Assembly: GCF_000003815.2 (NCBI RefSeq)
Contig: NC_049994.1
Location: 1,074,701 to 1,138,700, forward strand
DNA length: 64,000 bases
DNA from: Branchiostoma floridae
Lineage: Eukaryota; Chordata; Leptocardii; Amphioxiformes; Branchiostomatidae
Direction of reading: 5' to 3'
The position numbers and the translations under genes are program-made. Below, one piece after another: positions 12,901-24,900 of the stretch. How positions within the stretch are numbered: position 1 is the stretch's first letter; each line of letters opens with the position of its first letter. Below the pieces are notes generated by a model, which searched no databases, was not told where the DNA came from, and was given only the letters and a program-made list of their open reading frames with translations.

Positions 12901-15900
12901 GTCACTCCCAGGAATTAATACACTCACTCTGTTGCTACGGGGCTGTAGTTCACTCTCTCTGTCACTTTTAGCCTTGATATTGCTCTCTGTGTTGGTTTTG
13001 ACCCTTAGTTGCACCCGGCCTTAAGGATATGGTCTTTATGTCAGTCCAGGCCTTAAGTATGCTCTCTCTGTCACTCCTGGTCTTAAGTACAGTCTCTCTG
13101 TCACTCTTGGTCTTAAGTACAGTCTCTCTGTAACTCCCAGCCTTAAGTACAGTCTCTCTGTCACTCCTGGTCTTAAGTACAGTCTCTCTGTCACTCCTGG
13201 CCTTAAGTACAGTCTCTCTGTCACTCCTGGCCTTAAGTACAGTCTCTCTGTCACTCCTGGTCTTAAGTACAGTCTCTCTGTCACTCCTGGCCTTAAGTAC
13301 AGTCTCTCTGTCACTCCTGGTCTTAAGTACAGTCTCTCTGTCACTCCTGGCCTTAAGTACAGTCTCTCTGTCACTCCCGGTCTTAAGTACAGTCTCTCTG
13401 TCACTCCTGGCCTTAAGTACAGTCTCTCTGTCACTCCTGGTCTTAAGTACAGTCTCTCTGTCACTCCTGACCTTAAGTACAGTCTCTCTGTCACTCCTGG
13501 CCTTAAGTACAGTCTCTCTGTCACTCCTGGCCTTAAGTACAGTCTCTCTGTCCTGGTCTTAATTAGTACAGTCTCTCTGTCACTCCTGGTCTTAAGTACA
13601 GTCTCTCTGTCACTCCCAGTCTTAAGTACAGTCTCTCTGTCACTCCCAGTCTTAAGTACAGTCTCTCTGTCACTCCTGGCCTTAAGTACAGTCTCTCTGT
13701 CACTCCTGGTCTTAAGTACAGTCTCTCTGTCACTCCTGGTCTTAAGTACAGTCTCTCTGTCACTCCTGGCCTTAAGTACAGTCTCTCTGTCATTCCCAGT
13801 CTTAAGTACAGTCTCTCTGTCACTCCTGGTCTTAATTAGTACAGTCTCTCTGTCACTCCTGGTCTTAAGTACAGTCTCTCTGTCACTCCCAGTCTTAAGT
13901 ACAGTCTCTCTGTCACTCCTGGTCTTAAGTACAGTCTCTCTGTCACTCCTGGCCTTAAGTACAGTCTCTCTGTCACTCCTGGACTTAAGTACCCTCTCTC
14001 TGTTGCTCTCAGCCTTAAGAACCACCTCTCTGTCACTCCTGGTCTTGCGTATCCTCTCTCTATTGTTTCCAGCCTTATGTACACTCTCTCTACCCAGGAG
14101 CCACAGAGAGAGCATAGTACTATAGAATAAATAGAATCTGGCACTCAGGCTAACTTTTGGATGGAGATCAGAAATTAAGCACAATTTACTAAACTAATTA
14201 CAGCCAATTTCAACAACAATACTCTAGTTGAGGTCCCTTGATCACAACAGAGTCATTTTGACAACAAAGGACTAGCAAGGAAGATACTATAATTAGAGAG
14301 ACTACAGTACTGTTGTGCTATCTAAAAAAAATGGAATCTTCCACGTTTGCACTTTTCTTTACTAATTTAGGAATGATTGTCAATGATTCATTTGTACAAC
14401 CATGAATACTATTAACAACTCATAAAATGTTATTCTTTGCTGATCTATTACAGAGGATATCATTACATAGTACGTACCATGACAGCTGAATCCATCTGCT
14501 CCTAACCTGTACCCTGTCAGACACACACACGTGTAACTCCCCTCAACATTGGTACAGTTCTGGGTACATCCAGCATTGTTAGTCTCACACTCGTTCACAT
14601 CTGCAGAGACAAAAACATGCACATTGTCAGTCATATGTATACTTGTTGTACTATTGATCTACTATACAATGTCATGTAAAAATGATGGCTTAGTGATGAG
14701 AGAAAAAGTTACGGCTCTAAGTGGCAAATGTGAAGATGTTGGCACACTAGTGCACCAAAGCTGTGTATGATTGTTTATTTCCACACTGCCTTGTGTCACT
14801 CCACTGTCAGGGGTATACATGTTCATATCAAGTGCCTTTCTCAAGGGCATAACACTTTTTAGTGCTATTTCAGACCACTCACACTTGTCCGTATAATTGA
14901 GATCCATTTTTTGGGTTTCAGTAAAGTTTGCAGGGTAGAAGTTGCTTTTTACTTTGACCCTACATTGTGAAGACTGGTTATAATGTAACTGAAAAAAACA
15001 ACTTCTTCAGTCGCAAACTTTATGTAAGCCCAAATAATGTCAATACGGAACGCATATGGGGGATACGCAGAAGCTCACTATATTGGAAATGAGTTTTTCT
15101 CCCTCCCTGTAACTGACCTGTACAGCTCCTCCCATCTCCTGTGTACCCATTAAAACAGGTACAGTTGTAGCTTCCTGGGAGGTTGGTGCAATAGGCCTTT
15201 GTTTCATCGGCACAGTCATTGTCTCCACTGGTGCACTCATCCAAATCTACAACAAGGTGCAAAACAGTAAGTTTAATAATTAAGAAATCAAATCAACAAA
15301 ACAGCAAACATGTACAAATGTACCTCCTGAGAAGAAAGAACAACAACATCTTATTATTCTGCTGCTGCTACATTCTGTATGATTAATGCAACCTTCATTA
15401 TCACATTATTTCAAAACCAGGGCATATTGTTTAATAAGTGTTCACATAATCTTTTTGGTGTACATGCTTGCAGATGTTTTGGGGGCCTGTCCCAAGGATT
15501 GTCACCTGGAATAATAATTTTTTTTAAAATGACTAACGTTAAGTCAATGAAGCCTAATGCACATGTACAGTAGGAGTGGGCTGCGGATTAATTTCAAGAT
15601 GAATTCTATCCATATTTAGCTAAATTCCAGTTACATTAAATGATATTGCTTTCGTCTCATCAAAAAGTAGTAACTGTTACACATTTGAGAATTATCACGT
15701 GGAGGTCAAAAAGCAATGGATTATAGCCATTATTGACTATCAGATAAAGGCCAGACACCATGTCATGTTTACTGGCCGGCTAATGGTACACTGATGTTCG
15801 TCCATCAGAGGTCAATGAGGACCTAAAATTCAACTTCACTTAAGTCGCCCTTGTGGGTCCGACAGTAGACTACTACTATTGATACACTCTGAAATGGCCT

Positions 15901-18900
15901 TATATTGTAGGCTCCTGATTGGTCCCTTCTGGCCATATCGTAATGAAGTTAAAGCCCTTTGTTCATCCCCACATCTCAGATGAAGTATTCCTACCTTGAC
16001 ATGCAAATCCATTTCCTGTAAATCCATCATCACAGGTGCAGAGGTGTGATCCAGCAGTGTTGGTGCAGGTGGCATCAGCTGCACAGCTGCTGAAGTTGGT
16101 GGCACACTCATCAACATCTGTCAATAATCAAATAAATATGCGTGTGCCTGTATGCCAAAAAAGCAGTACTCAAACAACTGGATTATAATTTTAGAAATGG
16201 TCAGACCTTTTAGACAGCATCCACTGTCTTGTCAGTAGAATCAATTGAATGTACGAAATTGTGTGTGTCAATCTGCTGCTGTCGAAAATTTTAATACCGG
16301 ATTCAGATGTTGGAATTGTTATAATTTTTTGTTTGAAGACGCCAAAACTTCTAATATGCATATTGCATGGAATGTTTTTTTAGGTGGGTATGACATACAT
16401 TGTACAATGTCATGTAAATAAGATTCAACATGGTGTGTTCCGCAACACCTCCAGCCTTTGGGCAATCACACCCCCTGTGGCGCTGGTAACTTAACCTCAG
16501 ATGACTATTCTATATGTACAAAAATGTATTTAATGCTCACCAGTACAGTTGACAAAACCATTGCCTTGGTAACCATCCATACAGAAACAGTTGTACGACC
16601 CCTCGGTGTTGGTGCACTCAGCATTCTCAGTACAGTTGTTCAATGTGTCACTTGAGCATTCATCCAAATCTGAGCAATTAGAAAAGATTATATTGGGTAC
16701 ATGTACATGTATACAAAAAAACAGTACTTTGTGGCGAGTGGAGCATTTTAGCTTTGACATTTATACAGAGCAAATCACCTCGGACATACTGCTCATGAAG
16801 TACCCACAAATTTCCATCATGTATATAACGGGAGGTGCCCTAAGATGGTACCAGCCCTAAGATGGCACAGTTTTTTAATGATCTTTTTCATGCAAAAGTA
16901 CATCGTGTTTGTTGCCACTGACTATGCTGATTAGGAAGGTAAATAAACCAAGTTCATACACATAGCTGTTATTTGCACTCAGCACGAAAGTTTCATAAAC
17001 CATATGAATGCATTTCTTATTCAAGAATGTTGTTCAAATGAATGCGTCAAAAATCAATTCATCAAAACTTGACCACTGTCAGGTAACTTGTTAAGACACC
17101 TCCCGCTATTCCATAATGTATAATAATACATTAATTGTGCATTGCTACATGTATGTATGTTCACTTGCTCAATTATTTTTTATACTGATTGTAAAAATCA
17201 ATCCAACATTCAACATTTTTATTCTTCCAGTTACCCTGTTCATAGTAACTTTTACTATCATCATATGTTTTCTATCTCTAAAGATGCCTATCTACTTCAA
17301 ATTCTACAACATCAAACAAAAAGCGGAGGCAGGAATGAAAGTTCTCAATCTGCTTTCTAAGTCAAAGTGTCTGACAAATAGAATCTATTTTGAACATTAA
17401 CCATTGACTGTGACTGACACATATATAATAGGTGTTGCAAGAATTCTAACAGCTTGGAGCTTCTAGAAGGAAGCTTGAGAAGCTGCACCCACCATCACAG
17501 CTAATGCCATCCCCCACAAAGCCATCCCTGCATGAACACGAGTAGGACCCCAGAGTGTCGGTACAGACGCCCAGCCCTGGACTACAGTTGTCCAGGAATT
17601 CTGCACACTCATCGATGTTGGTGCAGGAGGTGCCGGTCCCCCTGTACCCTGCACCACAGGTACAGCTGTAGGACCCTAGTGAGTTGGTGCAGCCGGCCTG
17701 AGGGTGGCAGATGCCTGGGTCCAGGCACTCGTCTGCATCTACAACATGAAGAAAAAACTCAGCCGGTTATGAGAAAGGTGGGAAGTTTACTTGTAGATCA
17801 ATTTCTACATAAACACATGTACACGCAGAAAATGAAAAACCTGAACAAGAAGGTAAAAAGCATCCCCATCTGTATACATGTAAGTCGTGATGTGACATAC
17901 CAAGACATGTGCGTCCACCGCCCACATAGCCAGTCTTGCAGGTGCAGGTATAAGAGCCAACAGTGTTGTTACAGACTGCATTGCTGTTGCAGTTGTTTCC
18001 CCCACTAGTCGCACACTCATCCAGATCTGTTAATAAAGATGAAATAGCTATCATCTAATAATTCATGTATTTTCAGGTACAATGTAGTTCTGAAATACAA
18101 TACTAGTAGTCAATCTTAGTCTAACAACAACATCCACAAGATGACCATCCCGACTCAAGTCAACTAATCTCTGCCTGTCCCAAATTCTCCCCAAAGACAC
18201 ATGCAGTGTCACACATTCCCTGGGTTTTGTATATTTCACTAATTTAAAAATAAAATCCTGATCATGGTAGTTTATAGCCTGGGTACCAGCCGGAAAGTAG
18301 TTCGCTCCGGCGTTCATTATATACAGTCGCTTCTAGCTCTGACATTCATTATACATTATATACAGTCGCTGCTCTGTGTTTCCGTCTGGGAACGCAGACC
18401 ATCTTTACTTCTGGAATCGTCCAAATTTTGGACGCAGGCGCTGATTGGTCCCCAAATCTGAGCGAATTATGGAACGGGTTCAAGCGATCGTTCGAACAGG
18501 CATTCCAACACTGGACAAGCCCTCCGTCTGCTTGCGTGAGGCCTGTTGTCATCGAACGAGTGCTCTAGAACCTATTCCTAGATTCGCACATTAACTGACG
18601 TTAGCACCAAACGGTTTGAATGTGCAGGTCTCCAGACGGATAGCAGAAGCGAACTACTATCCGGATGGTACCCAGGCTAGGTAGTTTATGAATATCATGT
18701 ATAATACAACTGTTAAGAAAGAAGAAAACCTTGACAGTGAGTTCCATTTCCAGTGTAGCCTGTAGAACACGTGCAGGAGAAGCCACCTTCTGTGTTGGTA
18801 CAAGTTGCTGTGTCTGCACATCCAGCAATGCCTGAGTTACATTCATCAATGTCTGTCGGATAGAAAACAATGTATGACTCAGCTGTATTTCAAAGTGCCA

Positions 18901-21900
18901 AATTATAACTAACTAGTACATACAGAATCTTGATACCAGTTGCAAAATTGGTGTCGCAGAACCTAATAAAACAATTTGAAAGCAAGATCTTGTGTCATTT
19001 AGCTATCTTTTAATGCTGTTGTGAAGATAGAGTACATGACTTGTGTATATCATTTATGAAATGTATTTCTGTTAACATTAAAGCTGACTCATTCATTTAG
19101 GTGCTGGTACATACTTATCATCTGCTGACTATACTGAGAACCATGTAGTTTAGAATGAACTTCTCAATTAATTTCTTATATATTTTCAATAGACTTTTTA
19201 TCATCTTTTTCAATTGTCTGATTTGGCAAGACAATAATCTTATTCACAGTTTGTACATTATTTACCAGTGCAGTTGAGCCCATTGTTGTCCAGAGTGTAC
19301 CCACTGTCACAGCTACAGGTATAACTGCCCCTGGTGTTTATACAGTTATGTTGCTGTTCACACAGCTGGCCTTCTACACACTCATTGATGTCTGCAATAA
19401 CAAAGACAGACATTACAATCACTTTACATTTATAATAAAATATGATGAATGAGCAGGCAAATCCTTGCTCATTTTCACATATCTCGTAGGTTGTACCCTG
19501 CACTTCAACATATTAAATTCTTGTAAGTTGTTTCTGCACCTTGCTATAAATTTTGAGGTATCGCACCTCTTCACTTTGGGGTCCTTAACCAAGTAAATCC
19601 CGATATAGGCAAAAAACATAATCCCTTTTACAAGTAATAAATCAAACAATCTGTTATGAATGTGCACTCATGACGTTACAACCTTACCAGACTCTGTATT
19701 GTTACAAGAAAGCTCACCATAACATTTTTCTCCCGTGCCATTTAAACCCTGTGGACAAGGCCCACAGGTGAAGCCTGCTGCAGGCGCAATGTTATCTGTA
19801 CACAGGACACCTGGATAACATGGATCTGTTACACAGGCATCCTTGTCCCTCTCACAGGAGTCACCTGTGTATGCCTCTGGACACTGGCAGGAAACAACCT
19901 GATACACAGAGGGCAGGCAAGAATAGATTTTGTTTATTGGTCCAGGAGTGATTAGTATAATTCCATCAATTGTGATACTGTAAATGCATTTAAGTTCATG
20001 GGGATTTAATAGGTACCAGGAAAAAGGACTGTTCGTGGTAGCGCCCAATACACTGTAGTCTCTTAGTAGTCTTACTGCCATGGAACAATTTTTGTGGAAC
20101 AGGTGGTTTTAAGTTCGCAGTGAATTAGAAACGCAAAAACCACATAAAACATAACACATAAACATGAACAAAAACCACCACAAAAATTTCTGCATTTACT
20201 GTACTTACATTGTATCTGTGACAGTTGAATTGTTAAACTAACAAAAAATGACAAGATGATTTACAATATTCAAGCTTTATATTAACTACATGTAACATGC
20301 ATTGGCATAATACCGGTCATAAGCCTTATACCGGTCGATTAAAAATAGTGGGAAACTTTAAAGAGATCTACACAATGTCATGCAACAATAGTTATTTCTG
20401 AGGTATGCACACTTCAGACATCTAGGTGTCCAATACATCATTTACAAAGCATTCCGATACAATGCATTCGAAGACAACAAGGCCAAAAGTTTTCAGGTCA
20501 TTTTCGGGGCAGGCGAGCTCGTCGTGGGACAAACACACTGTCACGTTCATCGCCAGATTTGTAGATAATAATCACATGTGCTCACGGCACAAGACGAGCA
20601 TGATTCAACAGCAATCTTGAATTTCTTTTGGTGACCTACAACTCGTGTAAAAGTGTGAGGAACCGTTGCATTATCGCCCGGATCTACGGCTGAATGGGTC
20701 AAATTGAACGTACGCCGCCATTTTCCCGCCATTTTTAATGCTACGGCCAGCAGTAAAGTTTTACGTCATAGCGGTTGTGACGGACCAAAATTAAATGAAA
20801 ATTCTTGTCAGTATACGCCCATTTTCTCATGACTTTTTGTATGCTCATGCAGATTTTTGTTTTGTGCAACTACTAACAGGAAAGAAAGGAACAACAGAGG
20901 ATGTATAAAGGTACATAGCGGCAGTTAATTGTGCCGTGTTTCGTTCGGCCGGTATAGTGCACCCCCTTCCAACCACGCGCCCGTTCTCCGTGCAATTCCG
21001 CGGTGTGTTCCAATTACAATTTTATGTTTTTAGCAGGACCAGAGAGACAAAATAATTTACACAGAAGAAGTGGCAAAGGTAAGCTGTAACAGCAACATGT
21101 AACTGGAGAAAATGATGCGTTGATCATTTGCCAAATTAGCATTGCTTGAGAAATTGCAGTAAACCGACCGGTATTATGCCAATGGATGTTAAGTTAAAAC
21201 AAACAGGTCATGGGTAAAACGCTTAAGGATCACACTAAATTTTATTTTAAAAAATTAAATTAGATGTCCTGTAGTCACAAAATATGCTCAAAGGCTAATT
21301 GCATTTAGTATACATGTATGGTATAAACATAGGAGGAATGCCACAATGAATGGATTTTCCCCACAGTTTAAGTACCTGAAATTGCCCAACAGGAGTGACC
21401 TCTCCAGCAAGGTTAACTGTGAGGAAGTTACAGGTTCCGCCGTTCTGACAGGCACACAGTTTCACCATGGGGTAGGAGGAGGTCGACGCCCCCAGGCTGT
21501 CTTTGGCAACAATCTCTAGCTGCACAGGCAGGGTGCTGTTGGGAGTCCAGCTGAACACACCATCCTCTGGAATTGATAGTAGTATCCTCAGTTTAATGGG
21601 TGGAATGTGTCATAACGTATTAAAAAAAGTGAAGACAATCATCATGAAATGCAATATAATTGATACAAAAACATGAGTTTCAAGGACATTCAGAGAAAAT
21701 ACTAGTACACATGTATGAGACACATTTTTGCACATCAGAACAATACAGTATGTTGTTTTCGTATTCTGCATAACTATGTCAATAACGGGGGCCGCCCTAA
21801 GACGGTCCCCGTCGTAAGACGGTACGGATTTTTTGCTGATCTTATTATCCATAAGTACACCGTGTTTGTTGCCACTGACTATGCTGATTACAAAGGTGAA

Positions 21901-24900
21901 TAAACCAAGTCCATGCACACAGCTTTAATTTGCATTCCAAGTATACTCTAACATATTTACTTCATGTTTTTTTAAGAGCAGAATTCTAACAGTAATGTTG
22001 ACAGTGCTGAATCACTGCGGTCACCGGCCTCTGCGTATTGGCGGCTCGTGTCGCTAACTATACGAACTCATCCAAGCAGTCATACAACTGCCATGATACA
22101 CATAAATAAAGCTCCATAAAACACTATGAATATGGGTCTTCAAATGTTTGTTGAGTAGGAAAGCAACCAAAAGGAAGCGTCATAAACATTGCCACCATTG
22201 TACTCCCAAGGGAGTGTGGCCGTGAAGGTGGCAGACTAGAGAACGCTCCAAAGATTTATTTGACTGCAACAAATGATTTGTGCTGTCTATGAAAATAAGA
22301 CTTGACGGAGAGATGTAGATGATATTTTCATATAATCAGACAGAGTTTTGTTGATGTTGGCGGTGTCGTTTTTTCGTAATGTTTTCTTTAGTCGGGCATT
22401 CACAATCAGTGCATTCAGCCCATTGCCCGTAAAACATCAGCTGGATTGTTCTAGGTACAGCCTTCCTCATGTGAGACAAGAAGTACATACAGTCACGATT
22501 TTACTGTCAAAAGAAAGCTAAAATATCATACTATTAATTTTTTTCTGTGTACTTGAATTTACCACTTACTTCTGAAGAGAGCAAAATATGAAAAAAAGCG
22601 TACCGAGTTAGGCACACTGTCCAGCGTAGCACAAAATTGGAAGGTTACATACACGAAACACTGCCTGAAAAGCCTCATTTCCAGGATGGAAACTGACTTA
22701 CACAGTCCTGGAAATTAAACATGTCCTTCAAAATCCGGAGGTTTCATGCCTGCAAACGAGACGTGTACAGTCCTTTACATGTCCTAGAATCTCGCGGAAA
22801 CGAACCATTTCTGTGTGCAGGACGTGTAAAGGGCTTGAAATACCCTTACAGATTCCCTTGAAACAACCTTACACAACAGGACACGAGCCGTGTGTTGCAT
22901 TGTGTGTTGGCGGAATATGCATACATTAGCGGCCAATTACCACCTAATTATCTTTCCCCGGTCTGCCTCACCCAGTGCATCCCTTTTGTCATGGAAAGTG
23001 GCGTCGAGAGATCTGACGCCCTCCCCCCCCCTTCTGGATTTTGCCCCCCTCCCCATTTATTCGGCAGTTTCTTACTCACATTTCTTATTCTGTAATAGCA
23101 CCATATATTTATTCATATTGAAACAAGACAATTTTTATTAGTGTTTGTTCATGTGTATGATAGGTTGAAGTCGCGAGTGCCTTTTGTAAATTGTCATAGA
23201 ATGCCGGCTGGTCTCTTGTTGTCTTCTAGTCTTCGTAGGCTACTAGTATGCACTTCTTGACGGCATGCAGGGTAGTACATAGACTCCCTTTCAGTCTTTG
23301 GAACGGGGCTGGGTTTTTTTTGGGGGGGGGGGGTTGGTCCGCGACTTTCTACGTTGACTATGTTCTCTTGTGCCGGCGGGTAAGGGAGTTTGCCGTTTGA
23401 GGGAGTTTGCCCTGTAATGANNNNNNNNNNNNNNNNNNNNNNNNNNNNNNNNNNNNNNNNNNNNNNNNNNNNNNNNNNNNNNNNNNNNNNNNNNNNNNNN
23501 NNNNNNNNNNNNNNNNNNNNNNNNNNNNNNNNNNNNNNNNNNNNNNNNNNNNNNNNNNNNNNNNNNNNNNNNNNNNNNNNNNNNNNNNNNNNNNNNNNNN
23601 NNNNNNNNNNNNNNNNNNNNNNNNNNNNNNNNNNNNNNNNNNNNNNNNNNNNNNNNNNNNNNNNNNNNNNNNNNNNNNNNNNNNNNNNNNNNNNNNNNNN
23701 NNNNNNNNNNNNNCGGCAAATTCAGTTTCCAGCAAACTCCCTTCCTCGGCAAACTCCCTTTCCCGGAACAAAAGAACATAGTCGACTAGTCAACGTTGAA
23801 AATCGCGGAACAACGCCCCCCCCCCCCCCCAAAAAAAACCAGCCCCGTTCCGAAGACTGCAAGGGAGTCTAGGTGATACAGTTGTCGTTCCTAGATGAGG
23901 GTAGTTTCGCTACCCAAACATGAGAGCCGTTTCGATATTCCTCCGCACTATTTCCGTCGAAAGCAAAGTCAAATGCCGACTGCAATATCATCGCTACAGT
24001 TGTATACGGAAGTTCCTTGATCCTTGAAGCCATGGGAGAGAACTTTGGCCCGACGGTGGTCCTGTTATTATTAGTTGCAGCTGACGTCCTGTTCCGCGAT
24101 CTTGAGTAGAAACTCCTTGCTGATGTAAAATAATGACCAATGTTCCTCGGTACCATCAGATAACGCACCCTGGTATATAGACACACTTGGACAGCAAGAA
24201 CGCACATCCACACGCAAAGACGCGGAATTCACAATACCAACTCAACTGAAGAATTTGAAAATTGTGACTGGCACGTTGATTGGCCGAAGGTTTGACCCTA
24301 TAATTGTGCGAGGAGAAATTCTATTGGCTTTTTCTGAAGAATTTGCATGGGCACAGATACAAAGAGCTGTGAACTACCGCTAGTACCAGCCATGATGTCT
24401 ATTGTTACAATCACGTCAAGGAGGTTGTTTGAGCTGCCTGATTACCCGTATTTCACTTCACAGTAAAACAATACCTGCCTAGAAAGATGTGAAACATGCC
24501 GCTGTGATTATCAACAGCTTGAAACATCGGTAGAAATTTAACGTTCAACGTTGTCATTTAGTTTGTACAATCAAGAACATAACCCGGGACAAAAATTTAG
24601 TACATCGAGTCAAGGAGGTTATATCTTAACATAGATCATTTCACTCAGTTTGTGCGTCGACAGTAGCCAAAGTTAGAGACAGTAACCAAGAAAATNNNNN
24701 NNNNNNNNNNNNNNNNNNNNNNNNNNNNNNNNNNNNNNNNNNNNNNNNNNNNNNNNNNNNNNNNNNNNNNNNNNNNNNNNNNNNNNNNNNNNNNNNNNNN
24801 NNNNNNNNNNNNNNNNNCGACGGCACTCTATAAAAACATCGTACATCACTAGTTTACGAATTTCCAAATTAAACTTCTTTGGTTAGTTTATTTTCCTAGC

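Noticed and set aside
13036-14184. 382-codon ORF with [10 protein letters not shown] repeats
   Set aside because: It is a 30-bp minisatellite open in several frames at once, set inside an intron bounded by good EGF exons.
23869-24213. 114-codon minus-strand ORF inside the 4.25-kb element, possible transposase
   Set aside because: No recognisable catalytic motif or zinc finger. Length and composition fit chance.
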